From: an uncultured Clostridia bacterium
GTDB lineage: Bacteria > Bacillota > Clostridia > Christensenellales > Aristaeellaceae
Length of the DNA stretch: 11,147 nt
Reading direction: 5' to 3'
Assembly (NCBI GenBank): GCA_946410395.1
Contig: CAMKAE010000055.1
Location: 1-11,147 of the forward strand
This document shows positions 1 through 5,746 of the stretch, piece after piece. Position 1 is the first letter of the stretch; each line of letters begins with the position of its first letter. Below the pieces are notes generated by a model. That model had not been told where the DNA came from. It searched no databases and saw nothing but the letters and a program-made list of their open reading frames with translations. The position numbers and the translations under genes were made by a program.

Positions 1-26
1 GACAAGAAAACCGGCCGGAGCCGGTT
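1..26 (-). terminator. Intrinsic terminator of the DUF4160/DUF2442-HTH module
   Basis: Read on the minus strand, just after the stop codon at 46, there is a 7-bp stem (AACCGGC, positions 20-26, with GCCGGTT, 9-15) around a 4-base loop. A T-rich tail (TTTTCTTG, partly inside the stem) follows to the window edge. It would stop transcription of the two-gene cassette. The stem and T-tract are visible; function is inferred. Confidence 0.7.
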
Positions 27-45
27 GAGCGCGGAAGCGCAGGGA

Positions 46-519
46 TCAGGCTGTCCTGTCCGTCAGTTCGATCCTGATTTTCAGCTGGCCGCCAAGCGCG
101 TCCGCGATTCTTTTCAGCGTCGATACGGAAGGATTTGCGAGACCGCGTTCGATTTTGGAGATATCCGATTGATCGATGCCGGTCATAGCTGCAAGCTGCT
201 TTTGAGAGATGCCGCATTGCGCGCGGGCGGACAGAACCGCAGAGGCCGCTGCATGGTATACGGCGGCGGGCGCTTCTCTCACGGTTGTACCGTCCTGATA
301 CACGGTTTCAACCTCAAGGTCAAGCTCATCATTCCAGATAATGCCGTATGCACCCATAAGCCGGCCGGAGAGAAAAAGCGGCCGGTTTTCAAGTGCCTTG
401 AGTTGGGGATATTTGTCAAACAGGGAAGCCATGTCGAATTGCTTCACTTTCCCGTCCTCAAAGACAACTTCCAGTGTGGTGCCCTCCAGGAAATTTAAGG
501 CGGTTGCCTTGTGAAACAT
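46..519 (-). CDS. DUF2442 domain fused to Xre-family helix-turn-helix (putative antitoxin/repressor)
   Basis: This is a 157-residue protein in two parts. Residues 1-80 resemble DUF2442, with a strand-rich start (LNFLEGTTLEVVFEDG) and a middle segment NRPLFLSGRL. Residues 96-150 are a Cro/C1-type DNA-binding domain: ISQKQLAAMTGIDQSDISKIERG is the helix-turn-helix, followed by the usual NPSVSTLKRIADALG. The start is ATG 519, preceded by GAGGTGAG at correct spacing. It lies 33 bases after the DUF4160 gene and before a terminator, so the two are probably co-transcribed. DUF2442 and DUF4160 genes are commonly neighbours and have been regarded as toxin-antitoxin-like. Here the fused DNA-binding domain makes this protein the likely antitoxin and self-repressor acting on the palindrome at 843-856 (inference). 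Base composition is more AT-rich than the rest of the window, suggesting transfer. The domains are fairly certain; the antitoxin role is not proven. Confidence 0.85.
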   Translation of the reverse strand: MFHKATALNFLEGTTLEVVFEDGKVKQFDMASLFDKYPQLKALENRPLFLSGRLMGAYGIIWNDELDLEVETVYQDGTTVREAPAAVYHAAASAVLSARAQCGISQKQLAAMTGIDQSDISKIERGLANPSVSTLKRIADALGGQLKIRIELTDRTA

Positions 520-552
520 CGTCTCACCTCACTTGACGGGCAGAATCTTTTT

Positions 553-807
553 TCAGTCCAGCGGGGGCAGTTTGATATACTGTTCCGTCTCCCACATTTG
601 CGTCAGCTCATCCCGGTATTTCAGCACAAACTCCTTGACCATGGAACATGCTTTGGGCGGAAAGACACCTTCCATGATTTCGCCCGTAGCAATCAGGAAA
701 GGCGCGTCGAAATCCTGCGTGATTGCGTGTATGTGGGGTGGATTGTGTTCTTTGTTGCGCAGGTACATGACGATGATGATTCCGTAAAAATGACTGATTG
801 TCGGCAT
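553..807 (-). CDS. DUF4160 domain protein (putative toxin-antitoxin partner)
   Basis: This 84-residue protein matches the small DUF4160 family over its whole length. It has the typical opening MPTISHFYGIIIVMYL and the His-rich signature HNPPHIHA at residues 21-28, then a C-terminal helical segment (MVKEFVLKYRDELTQMW). I chose ATG 807 rather than the upstream ATG at 825, because AGAGGA sits 9 bases before 807 while the upstream ATG falls within that site. The first residues MPTI are also the usual start of the family. It is the first gene of a two-gene unit driven by the promoter at 837-865 and is followed by the DUF2442-HTH gene. The biochemical activity of DUF4160 is not established to my knowledge; the conserved histidines could bind metal or act catalytically (inference). 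If the pair is a toxin-antitoxin system, this would be the toxin candidate. Confidence 0.85.
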   Translation of the reverse strand: MPTISHFYGIIIVMYLRNKEHNPPHIHAITQDFDAPFLIATGEIMEGVFPPKACSMVKEFVLKYRDELTQMWETEQYIKLPPLD

Positions 808-836
808 CGAAACATTTCCTCTCATCCTGCGGTTTC

Positions 837-865
837 ATTATAGGGGATATATCCCCTGTTGTCAA
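837..865 (-). promoter_or_regulatory. Consensus sigma-A promoter of the DUF4160/DUF2442-HTH module
   Basis: On the minus strand a perfect -35 box TTGACA (860-865) is separated by exactly 17 bases from a perfect -10 box TATAAT (837-842). Transcription would start near 830 and run into the DUF4160 gene at 807. Such a full-consensus promoter is normally held down by a repressor, and an operator-like palindrome fills the spacer. Confidence 0.9.
843..856. promoter_or_regulatory. Perfect 14-bp palindromic operator inside the promoter spacer
   Basis: GGGGATATATCCCC reads identically on both strands and lies entirely between the -35 and -10 boxes, adjoining the -10. A dimeric repressor bound here would block RNA polymerase. 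The obvious candidate is the Xre-type protein encoded by the second gene of the same unit (inference). Confidence 0.8.
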
Positions 866-889
866 GCATTTCCTGTTTTGATTTGCCGG

Positions 890-1435
890 TTATGACCGTT
901 TTTCACGCCACCGCCGGATCACCCACCGCCCGGCGAGCAGGGCCAGCGCGCCGAGCAGGCAGCCCAGGGTGTTGTCCAGCAGGTCGTCCAGCTCGCACAG
1001 ACCCCGCCGGGAGAGGTACTGCGCCACCTCGGTCAGCAGACTCAGGCCGAAGCCGCCCAGGAGCGTACACAGCAGCGGGTGCCGCGCGCGGCGCAGCAGG
1101 CTCATCAGGATGTACCCCAGGGGCATGTAGACCAGCCAATTCAGCAGGATCTGCCGGGCCAGGCCCAGGCGGTCCACCGACAGGCCGGGGCCGAAGGCCT
1201 CCAGGTAGCTCCAGAACAGCCGCAGCACCAGCCGCGGCGCGGGCTCCGGCGGGCGGATGAAGAACGCCAGCCACGCGTAGATGACGAAGTACGCCCCCAG
1301 CATCGCCCAGAGCAGCCCCCGGGTGACGCGTTCCTTTCTGCCCTCCCGGCAGCTGTCGGCAAAGAGCACGAAGCCATAGCTGAGGGCCAGGAAGATCAGC
1401 ACGCTCAGCAGGTGCACCTCAGAACTGATGTTCAT
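890..1435 (-). CDS. VanZ-family membrane protein
   Basis: This 181-residue integral membrane protein has four or more hydrophobic stretches (about residues 8-26, 40-60, 95-113 and 119-135, with a C-terminal one at 153-172). It carries the VanZ signature: NWLVYMPLGYIL at 99-110 and TEVAQYLSRRGLCELDDLLDNTLGCLLG at about 135-162, with the acidic residues and the Asn-Thr-x-Gly turn usual for the family. VanZ was named for low-level teicoplanin resistance in enterococci, but most members have unknown roles in the cell envelope, and glycopeptide resistance should not be assumed here. I chose ATG 1435 because GGAGAGG precedes it and because the longer reading frame (from 1498) would overlap the promoter's -35 box. 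It is monocistronic by layout. No terminator is visible before the next promoter at 865. Confidence 0.88.
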   Translation of the reverse strand: MNISSEVHLLSVLIFLALSYGFVLFADSCREGRKERVTRGLLWAMLGAYFVIYAWLAFFIRPPEPAPRLVLRLFWSYLEAFGPGLSVDRLGLARQILLNWLVYMPLGYILMSLLRRARHPLLCTLLGGFGLSLLTEVAQYLSRRGLCELDDLLDNTLGCLLGALALLAGRWVIRRWREKRS

Positions 1436-1468
1436 ACGCCGCTCCTCTCCGCCGTGGTTTTCTCCCAG

Positions 1469-1497
1469 AGTATAGCATACTTCCCGCGCCGGGTCCA
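1469..1497 (-). promoter_or_regulatory. Promoter of the VanZ-family gene
   Basis: Minus strand: -35-like TGGACC (1492-1497), 17 bases, then -10 TATACT (1469-1474). The -10 is preceded by TGC, giving an extended -10 element. It lies 33 bases upstream of the chosen start codon at 1435. Confidence 0.7.
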
Positions 1498-1507
1498 TCC
1501 GGGACGG

Positions 1508-1530
1508 AAAAAAGCTCCCCGAAGGGAGCT
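1508..1530 (-). terminator. Intrinsic terminator of the nfeD-floA operon
   Basis: Minus strand: a perfect 7-bp stem AGCTCCC/GGGAGCT (1524-1530 with 1513-1519) closed by a stable TTCG tetraloop and followed directly by six T residues (1513-1508). It sits 10 bases after the stop codon of the 1541-1990 gene and is one of the clearest terminators in the window. Confidence 0.93.
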
Positions 1531-1540
1531 GAATGATGGC

Positions 1541-1990
1541 TCAACGCCGCTGACCGGGGCGCTTCAGGATCTCCTGGAAGACGAAGGCCTTGGCCAGGTT
1601 GTCTCCGGTGAAATCCGGCAGGATAGCGGGGCGGCCTGCCTTCGGGGCAGCTTCGCCGGTCAGGGAAGCGTTGATGGCTTCCTCCGACAGGTCGGAGGGC
1701 ATCGCCAGCGCGCCCGGACCATAGCCCTCGGTCCTGTCATCGGCGCGCAGGCTGCCGTCGAACATGCCGCTGTGGTCATGGCGCGTGGGCTGCAAGGGCT
1801 GACGCTCCGCCTGCACGGGATCGCTCTGCGCGGGCGCGTCGCCGCTGTCCGGCTGCCGCGCCGCACGGGGCCTGGCCTTGCTTCGCGCGGCCTCCTGCTG
1901 CCGTTTTTTGGAATTGGCGGCGGCGGTCGATACACAGATGCTGACCACGATCAGCAGGAATGGGAGAAAGAAATCCGCAAGCCCATCCAT
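1541..1990 (-). CDS. Single-span membrane protein of unknown function, third gene of the nfeD-floA operon
   Basis: This 149-residue protein is one I do not recognise. Residues 6-25 (hydrophobic, DFFLPFLLIVVSICVSTAAA) form one N-terminal membrane segment or uncleaved signal. A basic stretch (KKRQQEAARSKARPRAAR) follows, which predicts that the remainder stays in the cytoplasm. A polar, Pro/Gln-rich and probably disordered middle comes next (to about residue 75), then a more conserved-looking tail with AINASLTGEAAPKAG and NLAKAFVFQEILKRP. The start ATG 1990 is preceded by AGGGGGTG. It begins 36 bases after floA and ends just before the operon terminator, so it is co-transcribed with nfeD and floA. 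A role as an adaptor or client of the flotillin microdomain is a guess from position only. Confidence 0.75.
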   Translation of the reverse strand: MDGLADFFLPFLLIVVSICVSTAAANSKKRQQEAARSKARPRAARQPDSGDAPAQSDPVQAERQPLQPTRHDHSGMFDGSLRADDRTEGYGPGALAMPSDLSEEAINASLTGEAAPKAGRPAILPDFTGDNLAKAFVFQEILKRPGQRR

Positions 1991-2026
1991 CCCCTGTTCA
2001 CCCCCTTGTCATCACGCGATTCCGGT

Positions 2027-3010
2027 TCAGTCGGCGGGCTTGGCGTCCGGCGTGCTGGCCTTGGCGATGGATTCCCGCATGTCGGTGTCCGCGATGGTGT
2101 TCTTCATCTGATAATAGTCCAGGACGCCCAGCTTGCCGTCCCGAAGGGCGGCGGCCATGGCCTTGGGCACCTCGGCCTCGGCCTCGACCACCTTGGCCCG
2201 CATCTCCTGGACGCTGGCCTTCATCTCCTGCTCGTGGGCGACGGCCATGGCGCGGCGCTCCTCGGCCTTGGCCTGGGCGATGCGGCGGTCGGCCTCCGCC
2301 TGGTCCATCTGCAGCTGTGCGCCGACGTTGCGGCCCACATCCACATCGGCGATGTCGATGGAGAGGATCTCGTAGGCGGTGCCGGCGTCCAGGCCCTTGT
2401 TCAGCACGGTGCGGCTGATCAGGTCGGGGTTCTCCAGCACCTGCTTGTGGGTCTCCGCGGAGCCGACGGTGGTGACGATGCCCTCGCCGACACGGGCGAT
2501 GACGGTCTCCTCGCCGGCGCCGCCCACCAGGCGCTCGATGTTGGTGCGGACCGTGACCCGGGCCTTGGCCCGCAGCTCGATGCCGTCCTTGGCGATGGCG
2601 GCGACCACGGGGGTCTCGATGACCTTCGGGGTGACGCTCATCTGCACGGCCTGGAACACGTCGCGGCCGGCCAGGTCGATGGCGCAGGCCTTCTCATAGG
2701 CCATGGGGATGTTGGCCCGCTGGGCGGCGATCAGGGCGTTGATGACCCGGTCCACGTTGCCGCCCGCCAGCAGGTGGGTCTCCAGCTGGGTGATGTTCAG
2801 GTTCAGGCCGGCCTTGGTGGCCTTGATCAGCGGATACACCAGCCGGTCGGGTTTGATGCGGCGCACCTTCATGCCGATGAGCGAGCGGAAGGAAATGCGC
2901 ACGCCGCTGGCCATGGCGCGGATCCACATGCCGAAGGGAATGAAGTTAAGCAGGATGATCAGAACGATGACAACTGCGATGATCAGGACAAGCAGTCCGG
3001 TGGGAAACAT
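2027..3010 (-). CDS. floA: Flotillin-like protein FloA (SPFH/prohibitin-fold membrane scaffold)
   Basis: This 327-residue protein, close to the usual FloA length, is a bacterial flotillin. FloA inserts into the cytoplasmic membrane by an N-terminal hairpin, oligomerises, and organises functional membrane microdomains that gather signalling, secretion and cell-wall proteins. Residues 4-25 are strongly hydrophobic (LLVLIIAVVIVLIILLNFIPFG). The SPFH domain follows from about residue 30 to 200, including KVRRIKPDRLVYPLIKATKAG and ETPVVAAIAKDGIELRAKARVTVRTN. An Ala/Glu-rich helical tail (about 225-300; QAEADRRIAQAKAEERRAMA, then KVVEAEAEVPKAMAAALRDGKLGVLDYY) mediates oligomerisation in the family. 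ATG 3010 has a perfect AAGGAGG site; the longer reading frame from 3073 overlaps nfeD and lacks such a site. It lies 22 bases after nfeD, its known functional partner. Confidence 0.95.
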   Translation of the reverse strand: MFPTGLLVLIIAVVIVLIILLNFIPFGMWIRAMASGVRISFRSLIGMKVRRIKPDRLVYPLIKATKAGLNLNITQLETHLLAGGNVDRVINALIAAQRANIPMAYEKACAIDLAGRDVFQAVQMSVTPKVIETPVVAAIAKDGIELRAKARVTVRTNIERLVGGAGEETVIARVGEGIVTTVGSAETHKQVLENPDLISRTVLNKGLDAGTAYEILSIDIADVDVGRNVGAQLQMDQAEADRRIAQAKAEERRAMAVAHEQEMKASVQEMRAKVVEAEAEVPKAMAAALRDGKLGVLDYYQMKNTIADTDMRESIAKASTPDAKPAD

Positions 3011-3032
3011 GGCGAACCCTCCTTTTCGGTCG

Positions 3033-3536
3033 TTATGCCTGCGGATGCACCAGGATGCGGTTTCCGTCCACACGTGTGATGCATACCGGCGTATCCTTTT
3101 CGATGTACTCTCCGTCGCTGATGACGTTCAGCTTGACGCCGTCAAACTCCGCCATGCCCGTGGGCCGGAGCACCGTGACGGTGGTGCCTTCGCGGCCCAG
3201 GAAGACCTTCATGTCCTCCGAGGCCTGATAGCCGTCCTCCTCCCGCTCGGCACCGCGCAGGATGAGGTCGCTTTGGCTCAGCTTGCCTTTGGCTGCCGAT
3301 CGCAGGGACAGGGTCAGGGCGGTGGCGGCCACCACCAGGCCGATTAGCAGCATCAGCGCTGCGGCGATAAAGCTTTTTGTCTGCAGCCAGACCAGCACCA
3401 CGGCGGCGATCTCCAGCACGATGCCGGAGAACCCCGCCGCGCCGAAGCCCGGCAGAAACGCCTCCAGGATCAGCAGGCCCACGCCGGCCAGCAGGCAGAG
3501 AATCGCAGGCCAGTTCTGCGCCAGGAACGCTCCCAT
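3033..3536 (-). CDS. NfeD-family membrane protein with C-terminal OB-fold
   Basis: This is a 167-residue short-form NfeD, lacking the N-terminal ClpP-like serine protease domain of long NfeD proteins (compare B. subtilis YqeZ). Three hydrophobic segments are visible, at about residues 11-30 (ILCLLAGVGLLILEAFLPGFG), 33-50 and 56-78. A soluble domain of about 113-166 then carries the family's OB-fold pattern (LGREGTTVTVLRPTGMAEFDG, then YIEKDTPVCITRVDGNRILV). NfeD proteins pair with flotillins and probably steer or stabilise their assemblies; floA follows directly. ATG 3536 is preceded by AAGGAGGT with an 8-base spacing. The much longer open frame (to 3989) runs antisense-like through the uracil-DNA glycosylase gene and is not real. 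It is the first gene of the operon, with a leader of about 45 bases. Confidence 0.92.
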   Translation of the reverse strand: MGAFLAQNWPAILCLLAGVGLLILEAFLPGFGAAGFSGIVLEIAAVVLVWLQTKSFIAAALMLLIGLVVAATALTLSLRSAAKGKLSQSDLILRGAEREEDGYQASEDMKVFLGREGTTVTVLRPTGMAEFDGVKLNVISDGEYIEKDTPVCITRVDGNRILVHPQA

Positions 3537-3554
3537 ACCATGACCTCCTTTATC

Positions 3555-3568
3555 GTGATTGCAATCAC
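3555..3568. promoter_or_regulatory. Perfect 14-bp palindrome in the nfeD leader
   Basis: GTGATTGCAATCAC is perfectly self-complementary and lies between the predicted transcription start (about 3580) and the nfeD ribosome binding site (3542-3549). At roughly +12 to +25 it is well placed as an operator for a dimeric repressor. In RNA it could form only a small hairpin, so a DNA site is more likely. The regulator is unknown. Confidence 0.5.
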
Positions 3569-3586
3569 AAGGTTTCGTACGGGTAC

Positions 3587-3615
3587 AGCATAGCGGAAGG
3601 GGCGGAGCCTGTCCA
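3587..3615 (-). promoter_or_regulatory. Promoter of the nfeD-floA operon
   Basis: Minus strand: -35 TGGACA (3610-3615), a 17-base spacer and -10 TATGCT (3587-3592). The predicted start is near 3580, about 45 bases upstream of nfeD. Confidence 0.7.
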
Positions 3616-3659
3616 GCGGTTTTGTTCCAAAACCGCAAACGGACGCCTGAAATGTCCGT
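3616..3659 (-). terminator. Hairpins after the uracil-DNA glycosylase gene, possible terminator
   Basis: A 9-bp inverted repeat GCGGTTTTG/CAAAACCGC (3628-3636 with 3616-3624, 3-base loop) lies downstream of the gene at 3659 and touches the -35 box of the next promoter. Just before it a weaker 6-bp hairpin (ACGGAC/GTCCGT, 3639-3659) is followed by TTTG. Neither has a full T-tract after the main stem, so termination is plausible but not sure; the longer repeat could also be a regulator site. Confidence 0.35.
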
Positions 3660-4246
3660 CAGACGTCCGAAAACAAATCCGGATACAGCCCCAGCTCCCG
3701 CAGCTTGTCCCGCAGGGCCTGCATGTCCTGCCAGGCGGTCTGCTTGCGCTCGGGGAAGCGCAGCAGGGCGCTGGGGTGCCAGGTGGGCATCATCCACACG
3801 CCCTTGCGCTGCTGCCACACGCCCCGGTCCCGCATGATGCGGGTGTCGGGGCCCAGGGTGGCCCGGGCGGCGGTGGCGCCCAGCAGCAGGATCACCCTTG
3901 GCTTCACCAGGGCGACCTGCATCCGCAGGTGCAGCATGCAGGCCTGAATCTCCGCTTCCTCCGGCACCCGGTTGCCCGGCGGCCGGCACTTGACCACATT
4001 GCAGATGTAGACCCGCTCCCGCGGCAGGCCGATGGCGGCGAGCATCTTGGTCAGCAGCTGGCCGGCGGGACCGACGAAGGCCAGGCCCTGGGCGTCCTCG
4101 ACCTCGCCGGGTCCCTCACCGATGAGCATCAGCGGGGCGCTCCGGTCGCCCTGGCCGGGAACCTTGTTCCGGATGCGCTCACAGAGCGGGCACAGCCGGC
4201 AGGCGTTCACCTGCCGCTCAAACAGCTCCCATGAGACGGCGGTCAT
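3659..4246 (-). CDS. Family-4 (type 4 / UDGa) uracil-DNA glycosylase with iron-sulfur cluster
   Basis: This 195-residue enzyme removes uracil from DNA, starting base-excision repair. Motif 1 is GEGPGEVED (44-51), followed by GLAFVGPAGQLL as in the family. Motif 2 is the catalytic-pocket HPSALL (157-162, in TWHPSALLR). Four cysteines, C16, C19, C87 and C103, fit the family's 4Fe-4S pattern C-x2-C-xn-C-x14-17-C, and NVVKCRPPGNR around C87 is also typical. ATG 4246 overlaps the TGA of the preceding small membrane-protein gene as ATGA, implying translational coupling. It is the last gene of the operon that begins with chorismate mutase. The family is best known from thermophiles but is widespread in Clostridia and Actinobacteria. 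The 234-residue version starting at 4363 is rejected because of that overlap. Confidence 0.94.
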   Translation of the reverse strand: MTAVSWELFERQVNACRLCPLCERIRNKVPGQGDRSAPLMLIGEGPGEVEDAQGLAFVGPAGQLLTKMLAAIGLPRERVYICNVVKCRPPGNRVPEEAEIQACMLHLRMQVALVKPRVILLLGATAARATLGPDTRIMRDRGVWQQRKGVWMMPTWHPSALLRFPERKQTAWQDMQALRDKLRELGLYPDLFSDV

Positions 4247-4617
4247 GCTCCACCTCCGATCCCCAGCTGCTCCAGCACTGGAAAGCGGGTGACGAGGTCG
4301 GAACTCACCCAGTTCACCAGCTGCACGATCAGCACCACGATCAGCACCGCCGCCAGCAGCCACAGGAAGGCCAGCACATAGTCCACCAGCGAGGAGGCCA
4401 GCCGCATCCGGTCGCGCTGCTCCAGGCGTTCCTCGCGCTCCTCCGGGTCCGCGATGTCCCGGTAGTCCGTGCGGTCGCGGGCGTCCTCCTCCCAGAGCAG
4501 GGCGTCTTCGGCTTCCTCCGCCGCCTCCTCTTCGGGGTCCTCCGCGTCGTAGTCGATCGGCTCCAGGAAGAGCGGGTCATAGCGCTCCTTCCGGTCCGAT
4601 TCGGGGAAATAGGTCAC
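4243..4617 (-). CDS. Small acidic single-span membrane protein, unknown function
   Basis: This is a 124-residue protein I do not recognise. Residues 1-70 are highly charged, with a dense acidic run (DAEDPEEEAAEEAEDALLWEED, about 24-45), then a mixed-charge helix (DPEEREERLEQRDRMR). Residues 79-103 form one strong membrane helix, followed by a short C-terminal segment ending in GIGGGA. By charge, the acidic part is probably cytoplasmic, although this is uncertain. The start is GTG 4617, preceded by GGAGGAG at about the right spacing and 22 bases after the upstream stop. Its stop overlaps the start of the uracil-DNA glycosylase gene (ATGA), so its translation is coupled to that enzyme. It could be an accessory or scaffold protein; nothing in the sequence points to a reaction. 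Confidence 0.8.
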   Translation of the reverse strand: MTYFPESDRKERYDPLFLEPIDYDAEDPEEEAAEEAEDALLWEEDARDRTDYRDIADPEEREERLEQRDRMRLASSLVDYVLAFLWLLAAVLIVVLIVQLVNWVSSDLVTRFPVLEQLGIGGGA

Positions 4618-4639
4618 AGGCCGCTCCTCCTCTCCGGGA

Positions 4640-5728
4640 TCAGTTCTCGCCCTCCGGGATCAGCCGGAAGGTCATGCGCACCGGGTTGTGGTCCGTGGAT
4701 ACAAAGCCCTCGTCAAAGGTCTCCACCTTCAGCGCCTCCACGTTGGCGGAGACGATGAAGCCGTCGATGACATAGTGGATGAAGTCCGCGTCTCCTTTGT
4801 TATACGGCCGGTCCAGCGAGCGGCAGGTGGGGACGGAGGCGTCGCGCAGGACCGTGAGGCCGGCCTCGTCGAAGGCGGCCCAGTCCAGCTGTCCGGGCGT
4901 CCACAGGGCCGGGTCGAAGCGGTAGGCCGTTCCCTCCCGCTCCAGGGACTGGTTGAAGTCGCCGCCGGCGATGACGTAGTTGCCCTTGGCTGCCTCCTCC
5001 TTCAGGAAGCTCACCAGCTTTTCCGTCTGCGCGGCCTTGCCCGCACCGTCGTCATAGGCCTCCAGGTGGAAGTTCACTACCACCAGCTGACGGTCCGTGC
5101 CCTCCAGGTCATAGCGGGTCACGAGCATGCAGCGCTTCAGGTTGGCCAGGCGGATGGGCCAGGAGAAGGGGCAGGGCAGCTGATAGCGCTTCGCCTCCGA
5201 CACACCGGACGCGGCCAGCGTCTGAATGCCGCTGTGCACCTGGCCGATGGGCGGAACGGGGTAGGGGACGTATAGGGCCTTGTAATTGGTGGCGAAGGCG
5301 GAGCTGTATCCCGCCAGCGCCTGTGCGAAGACCGCTGTCTCGTCCACCCGGTGGGAGCGCGCGGAGGACAGGTCCACCTCCTGCAGGATCGCGATGTCCG
5401 GCTTGAGCGCACTCAGCCTGTCCGCGATGCCCTTCAGGTTGGCGTCCAGCCGGGCCCGGTCGGCGGTGCGCACGCCCTTGCCGCCGTCCATGAAAAAGTC
5501 CGCATTGTCGCCCAGCGCGCCGTAGCCACAGTTCCAGGTGACGATGGACAGGGTGTCCCCGGGCGCCCAAGTGGCCGCGGCGGTCTCGTTGTACGCGGGG
5601 GTCACGGCCTCCTCGTCCGCGGGCCGATACTCGGTGACGGTCAGCACGAGGATCAGGCACAGGGCCAGGGCCAGCACCGTCCCCAGCAGGATGCCCAGGG
5701 CTTTGAGAATACTCCGGATCACGTTCAT
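4640..5728 (-). CDS. Membrane-anchored endonuclease/exonuclease/phosphatase (EEP) superfamily protein
   Basis: This 362-residue protein has a single N-terminal membrane segment (about residues 7-32), then an EEP-fold hydrolase domain facing outward if the segment acts as a signal anchor. Active-site motifs are in family order: WNCGYG (N66), LQEVD (E117, metal ligand), VNFHLEA (H221), GGDFNQ (D257, N259), an Asp-Gly at 322-323 (YVIDGFIV), and STDHNPV (D346, H347 catalytic pair). The EEP superfamily includes DNase I, exonuclease III, sphingomyelinase and inositol phosphatases, so the substrate could be extracellular DNA, a phospholipid head group or a phosphate ester. The membrane anchor argues against intracellular DNA repair. 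ATG 5728 follows GGAAGGAG; it is 18 bases from the radical SAM gene and 22 from the next, so it is within the operon. The domain call is strong; the substrate is unknown. Confidence 0.92.
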   Translation of the reverse strand: MNVIRSILKALGILLGTVLALALCLILVLTVTEYRPADEEAVTPAYNETAAATWAPGDTLSIVTWNCGYGALGDNADFFMDGGKGVRTADRARLDANLKGIADRLSALKPDIAILQEVDLSSARSHRVDETAVFAQALAGYSSAFATNYKALYVPYPVPPIGQVHSGIQTLAASGVSEAKRYQLPCPFSWPIRLANLKRCMLVTRYDLEGTDRQLVVVNFHLEAYDDGAGKAAQTEKLVSFLKEEAAKGNYVIAGGDFNQSLEREGTAYRFDPALWTPGQLDWAAFDEAGLTVLRDASVPTCRSLDRPYNKGDADFIHYVIDGFIVSANVEALKVETFDEGFVSTDHNPVRMTFRLIPEGEN

Positions 5729-5746
5729 TGGGCTGTCTCCTTCCGA

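Noticed and set aside
11..370. Repeat of CCGGCCGGAG at 11-20 and 361-370
   Set aside because: One copy is part of a terminator stem and the other is inside a coding region. A single 10-base match in GC-rich DNA is expected by chance, with no element boundaries or target duplications.
890..1435. Reading the VanZ-family protein as a glycopeptide resistance gene
   Set aside because: No other van genes are present, and VanZ-family proteins are mostly unrelated to resistance.
1079..3079. A 666-codon open frame on the plus strand
   Set aside because: It is antisense to the VanZ, membrane-protein and floA genes. Its product is Gly/His/Leu/Asp-rich with no domain pattern, as expected from the mirror frame of GC-rich coding DNA.
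3033..3989. A 318-codon version of nfeD
   Set aside because: The extension overlaps the uracil-DNA glycosylase gene and the promoter at 3587-3615, whereas ATG 3536 has an excellent ribosome binding site.
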